DNA of 64,000 bases from JADGHX01 sp035760965 (lineage in GTDB: Bacteria; Pseudomonadota; Gammaproteobacteria; Steroidobacterales; Steroidobacteraceae): NCBI GenBank assembly GCA_035760965.1, contig DASTRY010000032.1:158056-222055 (forward strand), written 5' to 3'. A program made the translations under genes and the position numbers. Of this stretch, positions 8,757-17,559 are shown piece by piece (position 1 is the stretch's first letter; the number at the start of each line of letters is the position of its first letter). Below the pieces are notes generated by a model. It was given only the letters and a program-made list of their open reading frames with translations. It made no database searches and was not told the DNA's origin.

Positions 8757-10092
8757 CGAGCTCTTCCGCGCTCGTCGGGTGGATCGCCACCGTGTCGTCG
8801 AAGTCCTTCTTGGTTGCGCCCATCTTCACGGCGACCGCGAATCCCTGGAGCATCTCGTCCGCACCCGCGCCGATCACGTGCAGGCCGACGATTTTGCGCT
8901 CGGCGCCCACCGCGATGAGCTTCATCTCCGCGCGCACTTTGCGCGGGGTCAAGGCGTGATACATCGGAACGAAGTCCGATGTGTACACGTGTACGTCGCT
9001 ACCGTACTGCGCGCGCGCCGCCGCTTCGGTGAGCCCGACCGTGCCGATCGGCGGGTGCGAGAAGATCACCGTCGGGATGTTTTCATAATCGAGACGGCTC
9101 CCCTCCTTCCCTCCGAACACGCGATCGCTCAGACGCCGGCCCGCGGCGATCGCGACCGGCGTCAACTGCGCGCGTCCGGTGACGTCCCCGATGGCGTAGA
9201 TGTTCGGCACGCTCGTGACCTGGAACTCATCGGTCTCGATGAACCCGTAGGCATCGAGCCGGACGCCCGCCGTTTCGAGCCCGATGTTCTCGACCATGGG
9301 CCCGCGTCCGATCGCCCAGAGCACGAGGTCGGCGGGCGGGGCGCGCCGGCCATCGGCAAGGAGGAGCTCGAGCGCGCCGTCGGCCATGCGCTCGAGTGCC
9401 CGCGGCCAGGTGTTGGTGATGAACTCGACACCGGCGTCGCGCATTGCCTTCATGCAGGCGGTGCCGAGCATGGCATCGAAGTGTCGCAGCACGGTGTCAC
9501 CGCGGATGACGAGCGTCACCTGCGAGCCCAGCGCCGCAAACACTCCTCCAAGCTCCACCGAGACGTAGCCGCTGCCGACGATCACGACGCGCCGCGGCTG
9601 GGTGGGCAGCTTGAAAAAGTCGTCCGAGACGATTCCGAGCTCCGTCCCGGGGATATTCGGCACGATCGGGCGGGCGCCGGTGGCGATCACGATGTGCCGC
9701 GCGCTGACCGTACGGTCGCCGACCTCGACCGAGTTTCGCCCGGTGAGCCGCGCATAGCCGCGAATGAGCTCGACCTTGGCATTCGCGAGGTTACGTTCGT
9801 AGATGGCGTTCAACCGGGCGATATAGGCATCGCGCCCGCTTTTCAGCTGCGCCCAGTCGAGTTCGCGCAGCTCGACATCGAACCCGTAGCCGGGCGCGTC
9901 GTGGATCATCTCGGCGATCTGCGCCGCATTCCACATGACCTTCTTCGGCACGCAGCCGACGTTCACGCAGGTGCCGCCCAGGGCGCCGGCCTCGATCACG
10001 ACGGCGCGCGCACCGTACTCCGCCGCCCGCCGTGCGCAGGCGAGGCCGCCACTGCCGCCGCCAATCACCGCCAGATCGTAGTCGTTCGCCAC
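8743..10092 (-). CDS. gor: Glutathione-disulfide reductase
   Basis: About 449 residues. NADPH-dependent reduction of oxidised glutathione. The FAD-binding GGGSGG is followed by the redox-active CVNVGC disulfide (Cys42/Cys47 with this start). The NADPH domain has GSGYVSVELGG with the arginines of IRGDTVLRHFD that select NADPH. The dimer interface ends with the His-Glu dyad motif HPTSAEE. The GTG at 10092 is chosen: it has an AGGG six bases upstream and yields the usual family N-terminus; an ATG at 10134 would add 14 residues. Confidence 0.93.
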   Translation of the reverse strand: MANDYDLAVIGGGSGGLACARRAAEYGARAVVIEAGALGGTCVNVGCVPKKVMWNAAQIAEMIHDAPGYGFDVELRELDWAQLKSGRDAYIARLNAIYERNLANAKVELIRGYARLTGRNSVEVGDRTVSARHIVIATGARPIVPNIPGTELGIVSDDFFKLPTQPRRVVIVGSGYVSVELGGVFAALGSQVTLVIRGDTVLRHFDAMLGTACMKAMRDAGVEFITNTWPRALERMADGALELLLADGRRAPPADLVLWAIGRGPMVENIGLETAGVRLDAYGFIETDEFQVTSVPNIYAIGDVTGRAQLTPVAIAAGRRLSDRVFGGKEGSRLDYENIPTVIFSHPPIGTVGLTEAAARAQYGSDVHVYTSDFVPMYHALTPRKVRAEMKLIAVGAERKIVGLHVIGAGADEMLQGFAVAVKMGATKKDFDDTVAIHPTSAEELVTMR

Positions 10093-10168
10093 CGCTCGCC
10101 CTGCTTCAGACACTTCGGAGCCGCCATGGTACATGGCGGCCCGCCGGCCGATTAGAATGCCCCGCTAT

Positions 10169-12205
10169 ATGGATAACCCACTGCTCGCTCACGTCCCGCT
10201 CCCGCCGTTCGCAGTCATCCGCCCGGAGCACGTCGAGCCAGCCATGCGGGAAGTGCTCGCCGCGAGCCGCGCCCGGATCGAGGAGCTGGCGGCGGTCAAT
10301 GAGCCCACCTTCGCCAAGATCGTCGCCCCGCTCGAGGAGCTGCACCACCAGGTGTCGCGTGTGTGGTCGCCGGTCAGCCATCTCAATGCCGTACTCAATT
10401 CGGAGCAGCTGCGCGCGAGCTACAACGCGTGCCTGCCGCTGCTCTCGGCGTACCAGACGGACCTCGCGCAGAGCGAGCCGCTGTATCGCGCGTACGAGGC
10501 CATCTTTCAGCGCGAGGGGCCGCGGCTCGGGCCGGTGGAGCGTCGCGTCGTCGAGCTCGCCCTGCGCGATTTCCGCCTCGCCGGCGTCGGTCTCGACGCG
10601 GATCGCAAGCGCCGCTTCAAGGCGGTGATGCTCGAGCTGACACAGCTGCAGGCGCGCTTCGAAGAGAACGTGCTCGATGCGACGAACGGCTGGGCGCACC
10701 ACATCACCGATCGCGAGCATCTGCGCGGCCTGAACGAAGTCATCGTCGAGCAGGCCCGCAAGCGCGCGCAGGAAAAGCAGCTGGACGGCTGGCTGCTCTC
10801 GCTCGACCAGCCGACGTACGTCGCCGTCGTGACCGATGCCGAGCACGAGCCGCTGCGCCGGGCGGTGTACGAAGCGTGGGTGACGCGCGCCTCCGATCGC
10901 GGACCGAATGCCGGCAAGTGGGACAACGCGCCGGTGATGGAGAACATCCTGCGCTTGCGCCACGAAGCCGCGCGCCTGCTCGATTTCGCCAACTACGCCG
11001 AATACGCGCTCGCCACGCGCATGGCGCGCAGCGTGAACGAGGTCATCGAGTTCTTGCGCCATCTTGCGCAATCCGCGCGCGCGGCGGCCCAAAAGGAGTT
11101 CGCCGATCTCGAGCAGTTCGCAGGTCGCAAGCTCGAAGCGTGGGACGTTGGCTTCTACGCCGAGCGCATGCAGCGCAGCCTCTACTCGATCTCGCAGGAG
11201 GAGCTGCGGCCGTATTTCCCGCTGCCGCACGTGCTCAGGGGGCTGTTCCAGACCGCGGAGAAGCTGTTCGACATCCGCATCAAGGAGCATCCCGGCGCAC
11301 CGGTGTGGCATCCGGACGTGCGCTTCTTCGACATCGAGACGCGCGCCGGCGCGCATGTCGGCAGCTTCTATCTCGATGCCTACGCGCGGCCGAACAAGCG
11401 CAGCGGCGCCTGGATGGACGAGTGCATCGGCCGCAAGCAGCTGCCGTCCGGCAAGGCATCGCCGGTCGCGTATCTCGTTTGCAATTTCTTGCCGCCGAGC
11501 GATGGGCAGCCGGCGCAACTCACACACGACGACGTGGTGACGCTGTTCCACGAGTTCGGGCACGGGCTGCACCACATGCTCACGCGCGTCGACTATCCGA
11601 GCGTCGCTGGGATCAACGGCGTGGCGTGGGACGCGGTCGAGCTGCCGAGCCAGTTCCTCGAAAATTACGCCTGGCATCCCGAAGTGCTGCAGCGGATATC
11701 GAAGCACGTGCAGACGGGCGCGAGCCTGCCCGAGTCGATGCAGTCGCAGCTCATCGCGACGCGCAGCTTCCATGCGGGGCTGCAGATGATGCGGCAGATC
11801 GAGTTCGCGCTCTTCGACTTCCGCATGCACGCGGAGTACGACCCCGCGAAGGGCGGCCGTGTGTACGAGATCCTGCGCGAGGTGCGTGAGGAAGTGGCGG
11901 TCGTGCCGGTGCCGCCGTGGAACCGCTTCCCGAACAGCTTCGGGCACATCTTCGCCGGCGGATACGCGGCCGGGTATTACAGCTACAAGTGGGCCGAAGT
12001 GCTGGCGGCCGACGCGTTCGCCGCCTTTGAAGAAACCGGCGTCTTCGATCACGAGACGGCGCGGCGCTTCCTCGATTCCATTCTCACGCGTGGCGGCAGC
12101 CGCGATCCGCTCGACGCCTTCATCGAGTTCCGCGGTCGCCGGCCCGATGTTCAGGCGCTGCTGCGCCAGCACGGCATCGCCGCCCCGGGCGAAGCAGCCG
12201 TTTGA
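10169..12205 (+). CDS. prlC: Oligopeptidase A (M3 zinc metallopeptidase)
   Basis: 678 residues. Cytoplasmic zinc peptidase that degrades oligopeptides, including cleaved signal peptides. The M3 motif HEFGH starts at His461 and is followed by GLHHML. The C-terminal GHIFAGGYAAGYYSYKWAEVLAAD block is characteristic. The N-terminus MDNPLLAHVPLPPF matches E. coli PrlC, which decides the ATG at 10169 over upstream ATGs at 10133 and 10157. It is divergent from gor. The stop lies two bases before the next gene's ATG, so the two may be co-transcribed. Confidence 0.95.
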   Translation: MDNPLLAHVPLPPFAVIRPEHVEPAMREVLAASRARIEELAAVNEPTFAKIVAPLEELHHQVSRVWSPVSHLNAVLNSEQLRASYNACLPLLSAYQTDLAQSEPLYRAYEAIFQREGPRLGPVERRVVELALRDFRLAGVGLDADRKRRFKAVMLELTQLQARFEENVLDATNGWAHHITDREHLRGLNEVIVEQARKRAQEKQLDGWLLSLDQPTYVAVVTDAEHEPLRRAVYEAWVTRASDRGPNAGKWDNAPVMENILRLRHEAARLLDFANYAEYALATRMARSVNEVIEFLRHLAQSARAAAQKEFADLEQFAGRKLEAWDVGFYAERMQRSLYSISQEELRPYFPLPHVLRGLFQTAEKLFDIRIKEHPGAPVWHPDVRFFDIETRAGAHVGSFYLDAYARPNKRSGAWMDECIGRKQLPSGKASPVAYLVCNFLPPSDGQPAQLTHDDVVTLFHEFGHGLHHMLTRVDYPSVAGINGVAWDAVELPSQFLENYAWHPEVLQRISKHVQTGASLPESMQSQLIATRSFHAGLQMMRQIEFALFDFRMHAEYDPAKGGRVYEILREVREEVAVVPVPPWNRFPNSFGHIFAGGYAAGYYSYKWAEVLAADAFAAFEETGVFDHETARRFLDSILTRGGSRDPLDAFIEFRGRRPDVQALLRQHGIAAPGEAAV

Positions 12206-12207
12206 GC

Positions 12208-12954
12208 ATGCCGGCGCGCATCTGGGCGATTGTCGCGGCAGGGATGCTCGCGGCAGCGATGCCGGCCGCCCGCGCCGAGACGCTCTATGTCATCGAAATG
12301 CTCTACGTCAGCGTGAATGCCAGCGCAGACGGCACGGGCGAGCGCGTCGGGCAAATCAAGAGCGGGGATGCGGTGGAGCTGATCGAGCGCCAGGACGATC
12401 AGGCCCACGTGCGACTCGCCTCGGGCGCCGAAGGTTGGGTGAAGGCGTCGTATCTATCCCCGGAGCCGCCGCTGCGCGAGCAGGTGGCCGCGCGGACCGC
12501 GGAGCTCGAACAGGTCCGCAAGGAAAAGACGCAGCTCGAAGCGGAGCTGAGCAAGACGCGCACCGCGCTCGCGGCGGCCAATGCGAGCCTCAAAGCCGCT
12601 GCGCGCGACGTGCCGGGCGCCGGCTCGCCGGGCGTCGCCTCCTCGAACGCCTCCACGACTGGCGCCGGCGGCGCCCGCCGAAGCGGCGATGCCGCAGCGG
12701 CGAACAACGGGGCACCGGCAGCCAATCCCGGCTCCGGTGCCGCAATCGACACGCCGACGGGTTCGACCGCCAACGAGCCGGCGGCGCAGACGCCCCCGCC
12801 TCTATTCCAAGACGAGCCCTTGATGCCGGCGCGTCCCTCGTGGTGGGTCGCCACCGTCGTCGCGCTGATCACGCTCGCCGTGGGCTTCGTTCTGGGCTGG
12901 TGGATGCTCGACCGCCGCATCCGCGCGAAATATGGCGGGCTGCGCATCTATTGA
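12208..12954 (+). CDS. SH3-domain membrane protein (YgiM-like, TIGR04211 type)
   Basis: 248 residues. Signal peptide at 1-24 (ends ARAETLYV), then a bacterial SH3 domain (about 24-90, with LYVSVNASADGTGERV and GWVKASYL). A coiled coil (about 95-135) and an Ala/Gly/Pro-rich linker follow, and one membrane helix lies near the C-terminus (WWVATVVALITLAVGFVLGW). This is the layout of YgiM and TIGR04211 proteins, whose exact role is unknown. A TTG six bases upstream overlaps the prlC stop and is a possible alternative start. Confidence 0.85.
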   Translation: MPARIWAIVAAGMLAAAMPAARAETLYVIEMLYVSVNASADGTGERVGQIKSGDAVELIERQDDQAHVRLASGAEGWVKASYLSPEPPLREQVAARTAELEQVRKEKTQLEAELSKTRTALAAANASLKAAARDVPGAGSPGVASSNASTTGAGGARRSGDAAAANNGAPAANPGSGAAIDTPTGSTANEPAAQTPPPLFQDEPLMPARPSWWVATVVALITLAVGFVLGWWMLDRRIRAKYGGLRIY

Positions 12955-13180
12955 TGCGCAACTCCGTGATCCACAAGGCCGTGCTTCGCAGGACACTGCG
13001 CTGCGCGCGCCCCGCGTTGTAAAGCAACGCGACACTCCCCCTTCGAGATAGGCCTGTTCGTTCTGGTGCGAAAGTGTGCGCGGCGTCGCTGGTTTGCCCC
13101 ATGGGCGTGGCCTAGACTGCTCCGCGCCTCACGTGGGAAGGCGATGAGATACGCAAGCTCGCGCATTCGAGTAGAAGAAC

Positions 13181-14185
13181 ATGACAGGCGCGCGGCGCAA
13201 CGATTTCGATGTAACCAACACGGTGCAGGTGAGCTCGACGCAGGCGGTGCAGAAGGCCGTCGCCGCGCTCGTACGCTCCACGTGGACGCAGGCGCCGCAC
13301 GGCGAGCTCGCGAATGCCTTCGAGCATTTCGAGCGCGTTTTCGCCGGTAAATTTCCGGGTTTTCTCGGCGTCGACACCGTCTATCACGACCGCCAGCACA
13401 CGCTCGACATCACGCTCGCGCTCGCGCGCTTGCTCGTCGGTTACGAGCGGCAGGCGGCGCCGGAAGAGCGCTTCGGCGGCGAACGCGCCGTGCTCGGTCT
13501 CGTCGTCGCGCTGTTTCACGACGTCGGTTACCTGCGGCGCATCGGGGAAGACGAAGCCTCGCGCAACGGCGCGGAGTTCACGCGCATTCACGTCGCGCGG
13601 GGCGCGCGCTTCCTCGCGGAGTATCTGCCGAACACCACGCTTTCCGCGTGGGTTCCGGTCGCCACGCAGATCGTGCACTTCACCGGGTACGAAGTGCCGT
13701 TCAACCAGATCCAGGTTACGGACCCGCGCGACATCAAGCTCGGTCACCTGATCGGCACGGCGGACATGATCGCGCAGATGTCCGATCGCTGTTATCTCGA
13801 GAAATGCCGCGACCGGCTGTACGCGGAGTTCGTGCTCGGCGGCGTGGCGTTGCCGATCGCGGCGAACGGCGGGCGGCAGGTGAAGTACGCATCGGGCCTC
13901 GACCTGCTCCGGCAGACTCCCGAGTTCGTCGCGGAGGTGCGCGCAAAGCGTCTCGACGGCGAGTTCAAGAGCGCGTACCGCTACCTCGAGTCGCTGTACG
14001 ACGGACGCAACCCTTACATCGAAGCCATTGACCGTAATGTCGAATATCTGCGGCAGATTCTCCGCAGCGAGAACTGGCGCCTGCTGCGTCGGAACCCGCC
14101 GATCTTCGCCGCCCTTCCCGATCCGATGGCGACGATGCGCGGGCTCATGCTCGGCTACATCAAGAAAGCCTGGTCGAACCGCTGA
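13181..14185 (+). CDS. HD-domain metal-dependent phosphohydrolase
   Basis: 334 residues. The HD-superfamily metal ligands are visible: H69 in VYHDRQH and the H113-D114 pair in ALFHDVGY. A downstream His in IVHFTGYE and Asp in IGTADMIAQ are also consistent. The fold suggests cleavage of a phosphodiester or phosphomonoester in the cytoplasm. The domain differs from HD-GYP (no GYP triad), so c-di-GMP hydrolysis is not supported. It ends three bases before the convergent M15 peptidase gene. Confidence 0.82.
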   Translation: MTGARRNDFDVTNTVQVSSTQAVQKAVAALVRSTWTQAPHGELANAFEHFERVFAGKFPGFLGVDTVYHDRQHTLDITLALARLLVGYERQAAPEERFGGERAVLGLVVALFHDVGYLRRIGEDEASRNGAEFTRIHVARGARFLAEYLPNTTLSAWVPVATQIVHFTGYEVPFNQIQVTDPRDIKLGHLIGTADMIAQMSDRCYLEKCRDRLYAEFVLGGVALPIAANGGRQVKYASGLDLLRQTPEFVAEVRAKRLDGEFKSAYRYLESLYDGRNPYIEAIDRNVEYLRQILRSENWRLLRRNPPIFAALPDPMATMRGLMLGYIKKAWSNR

Positions 14186-14188
14186 CGC

Positions 14189-14878
14189 TCAGGCCGGGTC
14201 GACGGCCATGACATATCGCGCGTGAATCTCCGGCAGCCGCGCCAGCACGAGCGCGCGGCCGAGCAGCTCGCTCTGGTCGATGGCGTCGTACAGGACATCC
14301 AGCGTGAGGTCTGCGAGCGCGGGACCTGCGAGAGGGGCATAGCTGAGATGCCAGGGCTCGGGCTGCACGCCGCCGCGGTCGGTGGTGTAGGGCCGAAAGA
14401 AGCCGAAGCGCGCGAGATTCAGTCCGAGCCAGTCGTTCAGTCGCGCGAACGGTCCGCCGGGCGCGAATTCTTCGGCCGTGAGCTGCGGGCGGTAATCGCG
14501 CGGCACGGCGGCCCGGTCGATGACATCGAAATCGGTGCCCCAGTGGTGACGGCTCGCCCCGGGCAGCGCCGACCACAGCAGAATCGCGTCCACTCTGGCG
14601 CTTTCGTCGAGGCTCGCCGCATCGAGCGGCTGCCCGGATCGGTCCAGTAGCGGACGCTCGCCGCGATATTTGCCGTTCCAGATCGCCGCCTGCCGCTCGA
14701 AGTCACGGAAGCTCGAGACGATCGCCAGCTCGATGCCGGCGTGCGCAGCAGCCGCGCGGAGCTGCAGAACCGCGGCGACCGCGCCGACGTGCAGCCGACT
14801 TCCGAGCTCGGGAACCTCGCACACGTGCGTGGCGGAGCGCCCGGTGAGTTCCAGTGGATTGAGCTTCGATTGAGGCAT
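14189..14878 (-). CDS. M15-family D-alanyl-D-alanine carboxypeptidase (VanY-like)
   Basis: 229 residues. Contains the VanY-type motif set: SSFRDFERQAAIWN, SRHHWGTDFDV (zinc ligands His and Asp) and EPWHLSYAP (Glu and His). Members trim D-Ala from peptidoglycan stem peptides. No clear signal peptide is seen, so export or cytoplasmic action on precursors remains open. The ATG at 14878 starts MPQSKLNPLEL. The very long open frame running on upstream to 17.5 kb on this strand is antisense to the GGDEF/EAL gene and is not coding. Confidence 0.85.
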   Translation of the reverse strand: MPQSKLNPLELTGRSATHVCEVPELGSRLHVGAVAAVLQLRAAAAHAGIELAIVSSFRDFERQAAIWNGKYRGERPLLDRSGQPLDAASLDESARVDAILLWSALPGASRHHWGTDFDVIDRAAVPRDYRPQLTAEEFAPGGPFARLNDWLGLNLARFGFFRPYTTDRGGVQPEPWHLSYAPLAGPALADLTLDVLYDAIDQSELLGRALVLARLPEIHARYVMAVDPA

Positions 14879-14998
14879 TGACGTACGACGATTGTAAAAC
14901 GCGTCGCTAGATGCCGACGGATTGACGCGCGATCCAGGTGGCTTCAGGCAGCGACGCGGGGGTAGTATTCCACGAAGAATCAAAGGGGATTTTGCCGG

Positions 14999-17515
14999 GT
15001 GGCCGCGAGGCGCCGGCCCGTGTACGTGAACACCGTCAGCCTGAAGCTCAAATACGCCGGCGCCGCATTCCTGGCCGTGATGCTGGGGACCCTCGTCGTC
15101 ATCGGCCTGCTCGTGTGGCAACACCGCGCGGACGAGCGTCGGCTGGCGGACATCGCGCAAGGCGTGACGCGCGATCGAGTCGCGCTCGAGCTTCAGGCGC
15201 GCGCGAACAGCGTCGCGCGGCATGCGGCGGAATCCGCCGCTGCGGCGATGAAACCCTCGCAAGTCGACACGCTCGCGCATCGCATGCAGTCGTTCACGGA
15301 CGATCCGACGCTCGCCGCGCTCACCGTGCGCGACGTGAGCGGTGAAGTCCTCTATCAATGGCATCGCGATGGGAAGCCCGCGAACGGCGCGCTCCAGATG
15401 CAAGGCTTGGAGCCGATTCGCGCGATGGTCGAGAGCATTCCGGGAGTCGCGACCCCGAAGACGCTCGGGGAAATCCGAGTCGTTCTCACTCAGGCGTCCG
15501 GTGTGAATGGGAGCGGCATCCGCGACCGGATGAAGGTCGCGGGCCGTGGCGATCTGCAGACCGCGCTCCTCGTCGCAGGCGGTCTCGGCGTTCTCGGGTC
15601 CATCCTCGGCGCGTTTCTCGGCTGGCGTGCGGGGCGCAAGCTGGAGCAGCCGATCGTGCAGCTCATTCGCAGCGCCGATCGCATCGGCCAGGGGGACTAC
15701 ACGCGGCCGCTCGACGTCGTCCGCAAGGACGAGCTCGGCGAGCTGCAGCAGGCGCTCGAGCGCATGCGCGCAAAGCTGCGTCAGACGACCATCAACAAGA
15801 ACTACATGACGAGCGTCCTGAACAGCATGACGGACGCCGTGTTCGTCTCGTCTCCGGATGGCGTGGTCAAGACCGCCAACGCGGCCGCGTGCAAGATGCT
15901 CGGCTACGCCGAAGAGGAGATTCTCGGCCGGCACATTTCTGCGATGCTGGACGAGCGCGAGCGCCAGGACTTCGATCTTCTGCAAGCTGCGCAGGAAACG
16001 CGCGAGACCGTCGTGCGCACGCGCAACGGCCAGACCATCCCCGTCTCGCTGACCGGCTCGCAGATCGCAAGCGACGACCCGCAGTTCCAGGGCAACATCT
16101 TCGTCGCGCGCAACATCACGGATCGCAAGCGCGCCGAGCGCCGCATCCGCTACCTCGCGCGGTACGACGCACTGACGAAGGTGCCGAACCGCATGCAGTT
16201 CCACCACTTGCTGCAACAGGCCATTGCACGCGGCCTGCGCAGCGGTCAGTCGGTGGCGCTGCTGTATCTCGACATGGATCGCTTCAAGGAAGTGAACGAC
16301 ACCTTCGGGCACGGCTCGGGCGACCGGGTGCTCGAGGTGCTCGCGGAGCGGCTGACGCGCGCGCTGCCGAAAGACACCATCATCGGCAGATTGGCGGGTG
16401 ATGAGTTCGCGCTGTTCGTCGACGGGCTGCCGTCCGAATCCGACAACCGCGGGCCGATCGCGCACCTCGCACGCTCCATCCTCACGGACGTTGCGCGCGC
16501 GTTCCAGCTGAACCAGCACGAGGTCTTCCTCACCGCCAGCATCGGCATTGCGTTCTGCCCGCGCGATGCGGAGAACGTCATCGACCTCATCCGCAACGCC
16601 GACGCGGCGATGTACTACTCGAAGCAGAACGGCGGCAACACGTTCGCGTTCTACTCGCCGGAGATGAACGCGGCGGCGGTCGAGCGGCTCATGCTGAAGA
16701 GCAAGCTGCGCCGCGCGCTCGAGCGCGACGAGCTCGTGATCGCGTATCAGCCGAAGGTGGACCTGCGCTCCGGCCGCATCATCGGCGCCGAGGCGCTGCT
16801 GCGCTGGCGCCTGCCCGGCCACGGCGACATTCCGCCGGCGCAGTTCATTCCGCTCGCGGAAGAGACGAACCTCATCCTCGACATCGGCGAGTGGGTGCTG
16901 AACCGCGTGTGCCTCGACTACCGGCACATGCAGGCGGAGGTCGGGGACCCCGGCCGCATCTCGCTCAATCTCTCGCTGAAGCAGCTGCGTCAGGCCAGCT
17001 TCATTCTGCGCTGTCGCTCGGTGTTCCGCCGCCACGGCGTCTCGCCGACCTCGTTCGAGCTGGAGATCACCGAGACGACGCTCATGGCGGACGCGAAGCG
17101 CACCGTGCGCCTGCTCGATGAGCTGTACGCCATGGGCCTGCATCTCTCGATCGACGATTTCGGAACCGGCTATTCCTCGCTGTCGGCGCTCCAGCAGTTC
17201 CCGATCGGCACCCTGAAGATCGACCAATCCTTCGTGCGCGATGTGAGCGAGGACGCGGGCGATGCCACGATCGTGCGCACCATCATCGACATGGGTCGGA
17301 GTCTCGGCATGGATGTAGTCGCGGAGGGCGTTGAATCCCAGCGCCATCTCGAGTTCCTGCGCCGGCACAATTGCTACTACGCGCAGGGCAAGCTGTTCGG
17401 CGAGCCCTGCACGGGCGAGGAGCTGCTCGCGCTCCTTGCGCGGCAAGCGAGCGGCACCCCGCCGTTCGCGCATCTCTTGCCGAGTAGCGATTCCCTCAAC
17501 ACTCGCTCGGCGTAA
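14999..17515 (+). CDS. Membrane c-di-GMP signalling protein (HAMP-PAS-GGDEF-EAL)
   Basis: 838 residues. Two membrane helices (about 20-40 and 185-210) flank a periplasmic sensor region of about 145 residues. HAMP (about 205-260), PAS (about 268-385), GGDEF and EAL domains follow inside the cell. The GGDEF signature reads A466-G-D-E-F, a variant known in active cyclases. The EAL motif starts at E598, with DDFGTGYSSL further on, so phosphodiesterase activity is likely. It may make or break c-di-GMP depending on input. GTG start at 14999 with AAAGGGGA upstream. Confidence 0.93.
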   Translation: MAARRRPVYVNTVSLKLKYAGAAFLAVMLGTLVVIGLLVWQHRADERRLADIAQGVTRDRVALELQARANSVARHAAESAAAAMKPSQVDTLAHRMQSFTDDPTLAALTVRDVSGEVLYQWHRDGKPANGALQMQGLEPIRAMVESIPGVATPKTLGEIRVVLTQASGVNGSGIRDRMKVAGRGDLQTALLVAGGLGVLGSILGAFLGWRAGRKLEQPIVQLIRSADRIGQGDYTRPLDVVRKDELGELQQALERMRAKLRQTTINKNYMTSVLNSMTDAVFVSSPDGVVKTANAAACKMLGYAEEEILGRHISAMLDERERQDFDLLQAAQETRETVVRTRNGQTIPVSLTGSQIASDDPQFQGNIFVARNITDRKRAERRIRYLARYDALTKVPNRMQFHHLLQQAIARGLRSGQSVALLYLDMDRFKEVNDTFGHGSGDRVLEVLAERLTRALPKDTIIGRLAGDEFALFVDGLPSESDNRGPIAHLARSILTDVARAFQLNQHEVFLTASIGIAFCPRDAENVIDLIRNADAAMYYSKQNGGNTFAFYSPEMNAAAVERLMLKSKLRRALERDELVIAYQPKVDLRSGRIIGAEALLRWRLPGHGDIPPAQFIPLAEETNLILDIGEWVLNRVCLDYRHMQAEVGDPGRISLNLSLKQLRQASFILRCRSVFRRHGVSPTSFELEITETTLMADAKRTVRLLDELYAMGLHLSIDDFGTGYSSLSALQQFPIGTLKIDQSFVRDVSEDAGDATIVRTIIDMGRSLGMDVVAEGVESQRHLEFLRRHNCYYAQGKLFGEPCTGEELLALLARQASGTPPFAHLLPSSDSLNTRSA

Positions 17516-17559
17516 AGCCACTGAAGGCGGACCCGGCAGGCACGCAGTCGAATCCGTCG

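Noticed and set aside
10106..12172. Minus-strand open frame of 688 codons opposite prlC
   Set aside because: No domains, composition typical of an antisense shadow, and the plus strand has full-length PrlC motifs.
13181..14185. HD-GYP c-di-GMP phosphodiesterase
   Set aside because: HD residues are present, but no GYP motif is found after them, so only a general HD phosphohydrolase is claimed.
14189..17521. Very long minus-strand open frame (about 1100 codons)
   Set aside because: Only the last 229 codons (14189-14878) show family motifs. The rest is antisense to a clear GGDEF/EAL gene and is Arg/Glu/His-rich, as expected for a mirror frame in GC-rich DNA.
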